From positions 119,826,703 to 119,890,702 of the forward strand of contig OY294070.1 in NCBI GenBank assembly GCA_958510875.1: a stretch of 64,000 nucleotides of DNA, in the 5' to 3' direction. Every line of letters starts with the position of its first letter. Position 1 is the stretch's first letter. Shown here piece by piece: positions 36,001 to 48,095 of this stretch. The translations under genes and the position numbers were made by a program. The notes below the pieces were generated by a model. It had not been told where the DNA came from, searched no databases, and saw only the letters and a program-made list of their open reading frames with translations. The DNA is from Endomychus coccineus (taxonomy: Eukaryota; Arthropoda; Insecta; Coleoptera; Endomychidae).

Positions 36001-37082
36001 ACATTATTCTTATTCACTAATGATTATTTATCTGCAGTGTGGTCATTTAATTTAGAGAAAATGAGATTTTCCAAGAGACGTGATTTTCCAAGAGACTAAT
36101 TCAAGTCAAAAAATATAACTGTAGGTTTTTCCGCATTTTGTCGATATTTATAATGCGTCTTTTTTCTGCAATTAGCGAAGGATCCCCGAATTGCTCAACC
36201 AATGATTTTACTTATAGTGATCCTGATTTTAATTCCGTACCAATAATATTACTAGTAAATTTGGAAGAATGGTTAAACCAATAAGCAGTAAGATATTTTA
36301 TCATTCTTTTCCTCTTTCTTGAAACCTCTCCTTCAGAATTTTTACGGTGGGGATTTTTAAACTTATCTGTCCTTTCCTAAATATTACTAACTGATTATAA
36401 TGTACATATTATTTCAACTTTAATCAAGACTATATTCAAGTACAATTTTGGTGATCCCCAGATGGTTCAGATTGAGATTTATCATGTAGCTATCCATTAG
36501 TTCCTCGTCCTATATTGCTTATTGATCTTGACAGGTTTATGATGTCCTTCACAATCAAACTTTTGTGAACTTATTGCAACTCTCTTGACCCTATCAGATA
36601 TGATATCATATCACCCGCCTTGAAGCGAGTGTGAAACTAATTTCGTGTTTTATTCATGTAATGTGCTGCAATTCACTCATTTGCATGGCCTGCATCAAAT
36701 GTATTTATCATGAACTATAATTTCAATAAATTAATTCACAAATTCATTTATTTTAAATTGGTAGTCGCCTCACAAAACGGCTCTCGCATTGCGCAAGATA
36801 CTCGAACCTATAAAGGAAAACAACTAAAAAAATAAATAAAAAAAACGTGTGGCTCTCGGGGACTGCCGCGGTAAAGCTATTGCATAGCATTTTTTATCAA
36901 CTTATGCAATTATAATCATTCGTTTATTTTTTATTTATGCAGTATTTTTTTTCTTTGATATTAATTCAAGTTACACTTTTTGAGCGTGGTGACCGATAAG
37001 AAAACATTTTTTTTTCTTTTATTGAACAAATGAGAAGTTAATATCGTTTAAAATATTTTTATTATCTTATAATACATGTAGG
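36001..37082. other. No gene recognised
   Basis: AT-rich DNA. A GC-richer word GGGGACTGCCGCGGTAAAGC near 36,857 looks like transposon debris. Confidence 0.4.
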
Positions 37083-37671
37083 TTATTCAGGAATTTTTAT
37101 CATTGAAACTGTAGGTTTATGGTAACTGAAATAAGAAACATAAGTTTGAGACTTGATATCCTCTAAATATCTGGAAAATACCGCGTCAATGGTGGTCCCA
37201 TATTTTGTTGTGGATTCTTGTGTATCATTATTCATTTTCAAATTCAATATTTCCGAAAGGAAAGTTGTCAACCGCTCTGATTTTTTATCAGCGAAGTTGA
37301 TGTTGAAATCGCCAGCCAAGATGAGTGGAAATTTATTACCATTTGTACCAAGTATTTTCGACCCTTCTTCAGTGTACTCCAGTAAAGTGCGATGAATAAA
37401 ATGCTCTACCTCGTCCAATTTTGGATTCGGAGAAATGTAAATTGCTACCATGACTATGTTTGCATAAGCACGCACAAATATCTCCAACAAATGAGCGCCT
37501 AACATTAACATCGCTAACGTGTGCAATATTCATTTCAATATTCGGAGTCATAATATTAGTAACATTATTATTATTTTTGTAAATAGCTACCCCTCTTTTT
37601 GGAACAGTATCTACAACAGTATAAATACTTACATGTATACTTACGGGGCGCACATGCGGTGAGTGTGGCAT
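37083..37671 (-). pseudogene. Helentron-type endonuclease (EEP) domain remnant
   Basis: The minus strand reads VAIYISPNPKLDEVEHFIHR, then ILAGDFNINFADKKSERL, then TTKYGTTIDAVFSRYLEDI and TYVSYFSYHKPTVSMI. This is an exonuclease-endonuclease-phosphatase domain with the catalytic GDFN and a terminal YHKP-type histidine motif. Such domains sit at the C-terminus of PIF1-like helicases in Helentrons (Helitron-2) of insects. No helicase or Rep sequence is seen nearby. A frameshift near 37,500 separates an upstream piece (RGVAIYKNNNNVTNI). An isolated fragment. Confidence 0.6.
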
Positions 37672-39459
37672 TATAAAGATATGATAGATACCTATACACC
37701 TATATACTTTCCCACAAACAGCTGCTTACTTATCCGTCCGATTTCGGAGCAGCTCGTCTCGATCCGTGCGAGCTTCGTACATTCGTACCATATACATACA
37801 CGTTAAGCGAACGCTCGGCCGAGCCACATGGTAGGCGGAGTGGGGGGTGTTAGGTTTTATTTTCGTTACGGAATTTCTTAATTCGGTCGTCGCGCTCAAC
37901 GCCCGCGATGGAAGCAATAGCTTAATAAACAACACAACTAATTTCTGAGAAAAGAGAATATATTTTCAAAATTGAAACTAGGGAGAAACAATGTTACGTA
38001 GAATGAATCCAAAATATTTCATCCAAAAAAAAATAGAACTCTTTCGCTACCTTAGCTGTTATGCTGGAAAATCAGAGAATCTGATTGACAAAAGATGTCT
38101 GGAATAAGCTGTCAATACAAGCTTGGCAACGTCTTATAGTTTCTTGCCTGATATGTTTGAATCTGTTGTACTGCATCTCACCACAGATTTATGATGAGAA
38201 TAATTAATTGATATAATCTCCAACTTCAACGTCTTATAATTTCTTGCCTGATATATTGTAGTTGAAATATGCTTTACAGATCGCGCCATCGATTCATGAT
38301 AAGATTAATTAATCGATCGAATTTGATTAAGCTTCAATAGTTTTTCATAAAAAAAAAATTAATGGAGTCACATCGAGCGAGCGGGTCGGCCACATTACTG
38401 ACCCTCCTCTACGAATCCAGGAGTTCAGATAAGATTAATTCAACCCTTCAATAACTCTATGTGGCCATCATGTGTAGGAACACTGTCCAACTTGAATTCC
38501 TCTCAAGGATGAGAATGCGTTATGTTGATTGGGATGATTAAATTCCACGTCGAGTAAAACAGGCTTCATCAGTTCACAAAATTTTTCTCTGAAAAGTCCA
38601 ATCTGTTTTCCACAGTATCAACTATTCAGCGGCAAAAGTTCAGACGACGAGGTGAATCTCAGATAATAATTATTATTCATGGAACGTGTTAACTTTTATA
38701 TAACAAGAAATGCTTTTCTACATAAAAACAACTGTAATATAATTATGGAAAATAGTTTTCATAACTTTTTACGTATCATTTGCAATTTCATATAGAAAAA
38801 GTTTGCCACTAGGTAAGATTTTCACTTATATAAAAATATTTGTTAGCCAAACAGCATTATCAGAATATCATACAATTACTTATGACACGGTACGTAAATA
38901 TTATTATAATCTTTATAAATTATTCCTGTGATTTTTGAAATAATTCTCTAATTTTATTTATTTATTTAGAGTTAGATTTCAATCGATTGTGAATGATCAA
39001 TTGTGAAAATTCCCACTAAGACTCTCTTCATTTTTTTGTATATAAAAAGTGCTTTTCTGGTAATAATTTTATTTATTTTTATTTATTATTATTATTAAAA
39101 AATAGAATTACAGTCAATCCTGATTAAATAATGCATCAATAATAATTATTAATTACAATTAATATAGAATACAAATAATTAAATTAAAATTATGTTATTT
39201 CAATGAGATTATTTGAAGATATATGTTTACGCCTAGATTAAAACCTGTATGTATAGAACGAAAATAATGCATTTTACATATTCATTATTACAGTTAGTAT
39301 AAAATCCAGGTTCATAGATATATTGTTCATTTGCTGAATTATGAATCAGTCTGTTGAAAGACGTGAATAATTATTTTGATTTAATTCAATATATTGCTTG
39401 CTTTTTTTCTAAAAACTGCACATATCATTAATGTTTTTGATATAATGTGGCAGTGAATT
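37672..39459. other. No gene recognised; 100-bp tandem duplication at 38,127-38,330
   Basis: CAACGTCTTATARTTTCTTG starts at 38,127 and again at 38,227 (exact 100-bp period, then divergence). 37,720-37,930 is GC-richer than its surroundings, without a convincing frame. The remainder is very AT-rich. Confidence 0.5.
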
Positions 39460-40160
39460 GAATATTATGGGTGCTACGCTCGTAATAAATCCTTGCATCT
39501 CTTTGGCAGGAAGGGGTTAATAATGTGTTGTTCGATTTAGCTCTAGTTTCATGACAATGCGTTTGTGAGCGTCTTAAATGAATAATAATAGTAATTAAAT
39601 ACAAAACAGTGATCTCATATTTAAAAATTGCTCATTAGGTAGTGATTTTGTGGGATATAGTCTACTTTGGCTTAATATTATCTTAACAATAGTGTTTTGA
39701 AAAACCGATAATGGTTGCAGAGCGTTTTTATAAAGACCTCCCCATATAATGATACCATATCGTAAGATATTTTCAATTGGAGATGTATATAAATCTAGGT
39801 AGTTTTACTGTGAGTATATTTATTTGATCTGTCCACTTAAGATATTTGTCTATCATTATACCAAGGTATGTTATTATGTTGACGCTATTTATTTCTTGAT
39901 TTTTGTTCCCGATGATTATTTTATGTCTGACCTGTTCACTTTTGTTATAGAAAATGCTATGTAATATGTTTTGCTTATATTCATCGACAATTCATTCAAA
40001 TCTAACCAGTTTTTAATTATAGATGTACCAGCTTCTTCTTTCTTAACATGCTGCCACGTTTGTCCTTCGAATATCAAGACTGTCATCTGCATACGATATC
40101 ATATCGCCTCCTATTTGTATATGGAACAGTGAGATCATATGTAGAATAAATAATAATGGT
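39460..40160 (-). pseudogene. LINE RT C-terminal remnant
   Basis: Minus-strand pieces include GGDMISYADDS (catalytic YADD, about 40,110), INSVNIITYLGIMIDKYLKW (about 39,850-39,900) and IWYYYMGRSL (about 39,740). Many stops; an old copy. Confidence 0.6.
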
Positions 40161-40875
40161 TCAACCTTATCTCATTTTGGTAAGCATCAAAAGTGGAAGT
40201 GAGCAATATTACCAGAATGTACCTTCTTAGTTGCATCTGACATTGAATCAATTATTTTCAGTTTTACGTTTTTTTAATACTACACGAGGGAAACCCAATA
40301 ATGTTCGAAGAACATCGTGTGACTCAGTGTGCCAGAATGTTGGGAGTGGAATTCAAGGCTTGGAGCTTATACGCATAAGAAAAGATCTTACTAGGCAGAA
40401 AGTTCCATCGGAAAAATGAAGTCTGAATCTCTCGTTTTGGAACAACAGGCAAGATTTCTGATGAACATCGATCATAAAAATATCTCTAGAAAAGGGAGAG
40501 ATCGCACACCTCGCTACGATGTTCTAGAGAGTTCAATGATTAGCAAGCGTGACATTAAATAGCTCTCTTCTGAATATAATTCAAGAGCTTCAGTGTATGT
40601 TTAAGAGCCGAACTACAATCATGTGAACAGTACTTCAGGACGTCGAATCTGTGCTTTGTAGATTATCAGAACCTGTTGAGATTGTAAGCGGCTCTTAGCA
40701 AGGAATAAAAAACCATGTTTTTGCAATGGACCTCACATGATCATCCCAAGAGAGGAGGGTGCTGTTAGTGGTGATCCCGAGAATGATGTTTAGCTTAATT
40801 TTCTGCAATTGTCATCAGTTTATCACCAACATATCAGCCATGTTGTTATTCGATGCATTTGTTTCTTCATAGATA
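40161..40875. other. No gene recognised
   Basis: Probably ancient transposon-derived sequence (no frame kept). Nothing specific can be named. Confidence 0.35.
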
Positions 40876-42540
40876 ATTATGTGCAGAGGCGTTGCGATGA
40901 TTCCGAGCATGGGGGGGGGGTGATTTCCATAAAAATGCCGACTATTAGTTCAGCAATTTGCCGACAACATTGTCAACAATGATTATATAATTTGTTTATG
41001 AAGGCTAGACAATGTGACTAAATTGTAGATGAATTGTAAATGGAGAGGAATGAAAAAACCAACAATTATAAGTGATGATTTTATTAGCAAGCAATTTGCG
41101 TCGAATCATTATTAGAACAATAAAATATAAAGCATAAAGCCGAGTCAAATTTTTACTCTGCGGAGTTTCAAAAGGGACCACTGCCTAACCACTTCATGGA
41201 TGTCCATTTTATCTAATTATCTTTTGATGAAAAAAGTAGCATCATTGAATTCAACCGATCATTTCCCGTAGTTGAGCGCAAATAGTTAGCTACTATTTTC
41301 AATTTACTAAAGGAACGTTCACAAGAAGGTGAAGTGACCGGTGCAGTTAAAATGTAACGAATCAATTTGTATGCGAGTGGTAGAACATTTCGCAGTTTGA
41401 ATGCATGCTCAGTAACGTCATTGAAATTGAAACATTCTTCACATGAATCAAAAAGAATTTGTACCTCAGCAAGCAAACATTCCGGTTCCGACTTGAAAAA
41501 TGCAGGTTCCAATCGTTTTATTGATTCTATCAATACAATTGAAAATTTTTCTGAAAAAGTGCTACTAAGTTACCATACTCAACAGAAATGGCCGAATGAA
41601 AGGCAAATTCGCAAATTGGTCGAATTTTACCTTACCTCACTCGGTAAATATTCATCGCACTTTCTGATGATAATTCTTAAATGAAGATCGAAAAAAAAAG
41701 TCCCGTACTTAATACGTGAAAATTTTTTCATCATACAGCGCGGCAAATTTGTATGCCCTGTCTGAGAAAAGTTCGAACACTTGTGGCAAAAATGAGTGAA
41801 AATTCACGAACTAATTTGGATTTTGCGCTGTATCCCGTCATTCTTGTTTAGTATGGTAATTTCTTTCAACTACATCGTAGCACTTTTTAAGAAAAATGTT
41901 TCTCGGTGTGTTAAAGTTTTTATGGCATTAGAGTAATCGATTCAATAGATTGTTATTGCTTTCGGAAGGAATAGAAAATTGTTATATAAGCATATAATTA
42001 CGACTTACCTCAAAACTTTTTTCAACGAATGTATTCGTATTGATAATATTTTAATATTTCGTTGATATCGGAACTCCTTCAGCAACGTTGTTCTCGTATT
42101 CTAGTACCAGACCGCAATGGAAGCACGTTTGACGTTTTTTATTCTGGTCCTTGTGGATGCTTGTCAATTAAGGTTAAGTTTCCGTCTCAGGTTTGTGCTA
42201 TAGTCATGTTTAACGAAGCAGACAACGCCGACTCGTCTGAGTGATGTGCTTGAGTCGGCGTTTCCGATTGGTTGCTTTCGGAGAGTTCCTGAAGAATATC
42301 TGTCCCTTTCTAGTGCATTCGAAAGAATAGGACGAGAAAGTTTCCTAAAACTGACTCGCATGTCATCGGTGCGGGCGAAGATTCAAAATGTATTCCTGAT
42401 TTTGTAACAAGGATGACGATTTTTTCGGGAATTATAAAAATGTTGCTAATGCCATCGCTGAAAACTCTGGAAATGCCGACTCCCGAAAAATATGGAGGGG
42501 TGAGACACCCCCTCCCCTTCGCGACGTCCCTGATTATGTG
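40876..42540. mobile_element. hAT transposon C, TSD ATTATGTG
   Basis: The element is 40,884-42,532 with imperfect TIRs (CAGAGGCGTTGCGATG at left, complement of CAGGGACGTCGCGAAG at right) and a perfect 8-bp direct repeat ATTATGTG on both sides (40,876-40,883 and 42,533-42,540). It contains a C-terminal transposase fragment at 41,213-41,533, a poly-G tract near 40,911, and otherwise noncoding sequence. Non-autonomous. Confidence 0.88.
41213..41533 (-). pseudogene. hAT transposase C-terminal dimerisation domain
   Basis: The minus-strand frame contains APVTSPSCERSFSKLKIVAN followed by YLRSTTGNDRLNSMMLL, the canonical hAT C-terminal motif. Only about 106 residues remain of a protein normally over 500. 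The frame opens without a conserved start, so it is a fragment rather than a gene. Confidence 0.82.
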
Positions 42541-43129
42541 GGATCCTTTTTGTAAAATATACGCACACACACTTAAACGTCTGAAACGACGTCTTCTAGC
42601 ATTTCAAAATTTCAAGGAAGATGGTGCTTATCTGGCTTGCAAATTCCCACATCCTGTTCTCAATTTATTTTTCTTAAAATCAAATCATCACAAGCTTCGA
42701 TAAAATAGAAACACAATTTCGTATTATCAGATTCGATAATTTGATTGACAAAAAGCAAAATAAATTTTTACGTGATTTGTACCACTCAATTATGCTCGTT
42801 ACACTTTTCACTCTGATATTTCATATTTTCCGTTCACATTTGTACACATCAAACTATCAGCTCGATGGAGTAAAAGGGCACCATGTACAAATACGGAGTG
42901 AAATGTGAAGTTGTGGAAATTAACGTATATTTATTTGAAAATTAAATTTCAGGCACGTTATGGGAACAGGTTTAAAATTGGAAAATATATCGTTATTAAT
43001 ACACGTGCAAAGCTAATTTCACGCTGGAATACCAATCAATATTGTTGTCGAGCAATATTTACGATGTTAAGTATATATCTCAACAGTCCGTTTCGTGATG
43101 TTTTATATTAACGTATCCAAATATCAGAA
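42541..43129. other. No gene recognised
   Basis: AT-rich; short open frames without motifs. Confidence 0.4.
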
Positions 43130-43565
43130 TGTTGTTAATCACAATCATCAATCACCTGTACAACGTACATTGTATATTCCGATCCTTGTAAATATTGTGA
43201 AAAACTCTACCTCGGCCAGTTTGCCTGATTTGTGAATTGCAGATAGAGTGGCAACAATATACGAAGAACTCATTCACTGTACTTGATAAACACATGAGAG
43301 ACAAATTCATTCTTCTCACTACAACAACACAGAAAATTTGGATAGTAAAAAAAATAATGATAAGCGGTTGGTATTAGAAAGTATCGGAATTGAGAAAAAA
43401 ATTGCATTCATGATAAACTTCATTTTATACTTCAAAATAATCAAATTAAATGAAGAATCAAGCATAATCAAATTAGGATATTTTGAAGTATCACTGTATC
43501 TTGTGTATAGTTATCTTTTAGATGAGTTTAACCCTGAGAGACAACATTCTAATAACTATTGTTAG
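43130..43565 (+). pseudogene. PLE GIY-YIG endonuclease remnant
   Basis: Frame around 43,170-43,228 reads YSDPCKYCEKLYLGQFA and stops: the GIY-YIG start (PC..C...Y.GQT in PLEs). Later words (LDKHMRD near 43,285, NNDKRLVLESIGIEKK at 43,350-43,400) match the downstream PLE pattern of a histidine-rich piece and an R..LE.I.I motif. Decayed. Confidence 0.55.
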
Positions 43566-43996
43566 AGCACTATCTATATAGTACCTTCGTATAATCATGA
43601 ATTAAGTATAGTTCAATAGCTACATAGAACCTTAGTATAGTCTAACAGATCTCAGTTAAATACATAGAAATATGTTATATGTGTAAAAATAATAATTTAT
43701 AAAAAGTGTATAGGTATTCAATTTGATTTATAGGAAAGATATTTACATGTTATCGAATCCACAGAGACAGATAGATAGATATGTTCAACGAACATAATGT
43801 TACAATTTTTATGTACACCTGGGAGATAAGAAATTCTTATACCACTCATTTTACGTGAGATAAAGAGTTCATTAAAGCACGCGTTTTCATTATTGCACTG
43901 CTTTTCGATCAATGAATTAGGTCAATGAGAAGTGCAATATTGTGGTTATCAAAGGAACGAATTTTATTGATGACAATTTTGAATAACGTCAGTAAT
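43566..43996. other. No gene recognised
   Basis: AT-rich; no motif seen. Confidence 0.4.
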
Positions 43997-44979
43997 AGTC
44001 CAGGCAATAAGCCGAGAAAAAAGCCATAATAAAAAAAAATATATAGTAATCTAGAATTTCAAAATCTTTTTGCATTTTGTTCCTACTACCCCATAGATCA
44101 TTCATGACTGTCAAGACCGCGGGGTCGACCATTCTACCCCCCTAAAACGGGATTTCAACCCCTCAGAGGAGCATTCTTATAAAAACAATCCAAAAGTTTA
44201 GAAAATTAATGAATTAAGAGCCGAAAATGAGCCCCAGTATGTTTTTTGAGTCGCTGATCACGATTCCGCAGTTAGTTTTTTTCGGAAAACTCCCTCCAGA
44301 TGGGAAATTTGGAAAATTCATATATAATATATAATTTATAATTTTGTTGCAAAAATGACCTCAAGTATGTATTTTGGGTCGCTCATCACGATTCCGCTGT
44401 TATATTTCCCAAAAAACTCTTTCCAGATGGAAAATTCGGAGAAATTTGAAATTTTCCCGATACGGTTATGAATAATAAGGTGTAATTTTGTTGCAAAAAT
44501 AACTACAGGTCAAAAATGACTAGAGGTAATTTTTGCAACAAAATTGTATTTTATTATTCATAACCGTCTTAGGAAAATCTCAAATTTTCCGAATTTTCCA
44601 TCTGGAGAGAATTTTTTGGGAAAAATAACAGCGGAATCGTGATCAGCGACCGAAAAAACATACCAGAGGTCATTTTTGCAACAAAATTATAAATTATATA
44701 TTATATATAAATATTCCAATCTGGAGGGAGTTTTCCGCAAAAGCTAACTGCGGAATCGTGATCAGCGACTCAAAAAACATACTAGGGGTCATTATCGACT
44801 CTTAATTCATCAATTTTCTAAACTTCTGGATTGTTTTTATAAGAATGCTCTTCTGAGGGGTTAAAACCTAGTTTTGGGGGGGTAGAAGGTTCGACCCCCG
44901 TGGTCTTGATAGTCATGAATGATCTATTTTGAAATTCTAGCTTACTATATATTTTTATTTCCGGTCCGTTGCCTGGACT
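43997..44979. mobile_element. 983-bp foldback (long inverted repeat) element
   Basis: AGTCCAGGCAA at 43,997 is complemented by TTGCCTGGACT ending at 44,979. The arms (about 485 bp each) remain complementary nearly to the centre at 44,488 with modest mismatches. Each arm itself holds a diverged tandem duplication of about 127 bp (GTCGCTSATCACGATTCCGC). No coding region. Typical of foldback or snap-back MITE elements. Confidence 0.85.
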
Positions 44980-45805
44980 ATAAGTCTGAGACTATCCTCC
45001 TGAGTTTAAGCTGCTGCAAGTCAAACAGCCGTAACTCAACTGGATAAGTGCCATAATCAGGCAGGTGACCATTCACTCTGAGAAACAGATAACGAGTGAA
45101 TCTTCTTTGTGTCGATTTCAACCGCTGAATGTATATAATGTACGACGGAGACCATACAACACTGCAACACTCCAAATGAGAACTTACATGGGCAAAGTAA
45201 AGTTTTTTGAAGCTATCCAATGTTTTAAAGTGTTCACCAACTCGGAAACTAAACCCCATCATAGAGTATGCCTTTCGGACTATGTGCTCCACGTGCAGCT
45301 TAAAATTTAGTTTAGAGTCGAATGTCACTCCAAGGTTCCTCATACTCTCTACCCTTCAATGGTTTATTGTCCAATATCTATGACGTAGTTGGGTAACTTA
45401 TGATATTTCTTTAGAATGAAATGGTACAGCATTTATCACAGTTTAGTAGGACTTTATTCAGTCGAGTCCATTCTAGAAGCTTATCAAGGTCATTCTGTAA
45501 CAAATCACCGTCCGCCATCGATGAAATAATTCTGAATATTTTCAAGTCGTCAGTATATAGAAGGCTGTCTGAACTATATATTCCACAAAGATCAATAATG
45601 AAAATTATAAATAACGTCGGCCCCAAATTTGATCCCTGTGGAATGCCCGATGTGGATGTATATTTTTCTGATGCGAAGCCATTTACTACTACTTATAGCT
45701 GACGATCATCTAAAAACGACTCGAACCACCTCATCATATTCCTTACAACACCATACATTGCTAGTTTTTTAAGAAGCAAGCAGAAATTGACCTTATCAAA
45801 ATACT
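44978..45805 (-). pseudogene. LINE reverse transcriptase fragment
   Basis: The minus strand reads TSGIPQGSNLGPTLFIIFII (about 45,650-45,590), then the catalytic box LLYTDDLKIF (normally YADD, about 45,560), and after a frameshift a tail MRNLGVTFDSKLNFKLHVEH to LECCSVVWSP (45,343-45,100). The 5' part of RT is lost. Distinct from the other LINEs here. The foldback element abuts it. Confidence 0.8.
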
Positions 45806-45978
45806 TCTAACCCAATTTTTAAGACCGCCATCTCAATTATTAGTTTTAATATTCTGGTTTTCTCAATTGATCATAACAAATTTTAAATTATAATTACCGT
45901 TTACTTCTTGACCCAGTATGAATTATATATAAAAATTCTCGGAAAATAGGTCACATTGACACTTTGTTTTAAATATTC

Positions 45979-46020
45979 GTCTTTACGTACGTTTCGGTCT
46001 CACGACCATCATCAGAAGAC
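45979..46020 (-). ncRNA. Hammerhead-like ribozyme motif (PLE)
   Basis: Minus strand: GTCTT, CTGATGA, T, GGTC-GTGA-GACC, GAAA, CGTACGTA, AAGAC; identical to the copy at 9,001-9,042. Confidence 0.55.
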
Positions 46021-46933
46021 TCACTATGTCTAAAAAGGGGTTTATTAAAACTAATTATAGCACAAGCGTCCAAATCGCACAATTTAACTTCAATCAAAAC
46101 AGCCCACGCCGTCGAAACGAACAGAACTACGAATAATCGAAATTGTATCGTCAGTATTAAAGTATAAAAAATTTTTTTTGTAGTAAGAATCCGCTATTCA
46201 GTAATATTATTAAAATATATGAGTGCATATTGGTATTCTCACAACAACTGAAAAGAACGAAGTTATTTGTCGAGTATCTACTTCCGAAACCAGATGTGTA
46301 GGATTTATGAGTAGGTACTTAAGAAAGGTTTCAGACCTGTACTGGAAAATTACTATTACGCATTCTTCCTAAAAACATTTCCAACAATTATAAAGACGTA
46401 TGTAAGAATTTGCAAGAGATTATTTAATCAAATTAGTATAAATATGACTTAGATTTTGTGTGTCTACCCCAAATCTGTAAATCATAGGGTAGACACACAA
46501 AATCTAAGTCATATTTATACTAATTTGATTAAATAATCTCTTGCAAATTCTTACATACGTCTTTATAATTGTTGAACATGTTTTTAGGAAGAATGCGTAA
46601 TAGTAATTTTCCAGTACAGGTCTGAAACCTTTCTTAAGTACCTACTCATGAATCCTACACATCTGGTTTCGGAAGTAGATACTCGACAAATAACTTCGTT
46701 CTTCTCAGTTGTTGTGAGAATACCAATATCCACTCATATATTTTAATAAAATTACTGAATAGCGGATTCTTACTACAAAAAATTTGTTTATACTTTAATA
46801 CTGACGATACAATTTCGACTATTCGTAGTTCTGTTCGTTTCGACGGCATGGGCTCTTTGATTGAAGTTAAATTGTGCGATTTGGACGCTTGTGCTATAAT
46901 TAGTTTTAATAAACCCCTTTTTAGACATAGTGA

Positions 46934-46975
46934 GTTTTCTGATGATGGTCGTGAGACCGAAATGTACGTAAAGAC
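46934..46975 (+). ncRNA. Hammerhead-like ribozyme motif (PLE), mutated
   Basis: GTTTT, CTGATGA, T, GGTC-GTGA-GACC, GAAA, TGTACGTA, AAGAC. Stem I and stem III each carry a change relative to the other arm. Confidence 0.45.
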
Positions 46976-47029
46976 GAATATTTAAAACAAAGTGTTAATG
47001 TGACCTATTTCCCGAGAATTTTTATATCT

Positions 47030-48087
47030 AACTATTATTACCATGGTTTTTGAAATTGATATTTGAATCATTGCTCCATAATTGTTCTAGCATATATAAT
47101 GAAATTCTCTTCAATCATTGAGGAGCGTTCAATATTAATTTCAATCCCGAACCTGTAAAGGATCCAATGTAATCGTACCAACACTGAAAGTTAGTCAACC
47201 CGCGTAGATCTAGAATTTGTAAAGACTGCAAAAGAATAGGTAAAAAGACTGAAACTCTTGAGTAGGAATAAAAGAAAGGTGATCCTTTCCGCATATAAAT
47301 TGAGGAAAAACAAACAACTGCTAATAAAAAATTAATGTATACACAACGGAATGCAAATGAAGGTGAAAATTTAAAGATAGACCCACTTTAGTCTTCACTT
47401 AGGTGAATTGGAAATTTTTCGAGCGTGCTTGCAATCAAACACACAGACAAGCCGGGTTCGTTTTAATGAAAAGAGTTCTTAAAACTTCGTTAGAATAATC
47501 CCGGTTCGAACTTGTTAAAGTGTTCAAATTGAAAGGAAAGAAAACTAATAAATTCACTACCGCATTCATCCCAAATTAAACTCTGTCTAAAACGTCACGT
47601 TATTACACCTCATGAACTCGCCCTATTAAAGTCTTGAAGAATATGTTTGATTTCAATTTGAGCATCTTCAAGAGTGCATTCGACACTGTAATGCCCACAT
47701 GCCTTGCGTATTTCCGTTTGATCCGCAATCACTTTGAATATCTACGAGTTTATAGTTGGTTATTCGAACTTGCTGTAAAAGGATGAACTAATGTCATGCA
47801 AGATGATACTAAATGCTGCTTTTGCATGAAAAATTCTGATGCCTTCAAATGGACAATGGCTAAGGATAATAAGAAACCAATAGATATGACAGTTGGGCCT
47901 TTGATGAAGTTCCCAAATTTAGTTTTTTTGTAACTAAATTTCAGCATCATGGTATTTTGGTCTAATGTGTTGGGATGGATAACAGCTTTCTGGTCGTACA
48001 TTGAGAATAAAAATTGGTTGATTTCTTAGGCAATATGTGGAGGTAGTTAGGTCCATTATTCATTTTAATTCATATTTCCTATATTCT
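47030..48087. other. No gene recognised
   Basis: An open frame on the minus strand at 47,750-48,001 has no known motif. AT-rich. Confidence 0.4.
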
Positions 48088-48095
48088 CTCCTTCA

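Larger units (their letters stand above)
45927..47029. mobile_element. 1.1-kb PLE palindrome (inverted pLTR plus GIY-YIG tail)
   Basis: Arms 45,927-46,469 and 46,487-47,029 are near-perfect reverse complements about a centre at 46,478. Each arm contains the last codons of a PLE GIY-YIG frame (NHRVDTQNLSHIYTNLI on plus from about 46,481), a 3' UTR and a pLTR with a hammerhead-like motif. It is a relative of the PLE at 21,001-24,886 but a different subfamily (many base differences). Confidence 0.8.

Noticed and set aside
40231..40419. Short open frame between a LINE relic and hAT C
   Set aside because: No motif, no conserved start, surrounded by decayed repeats.
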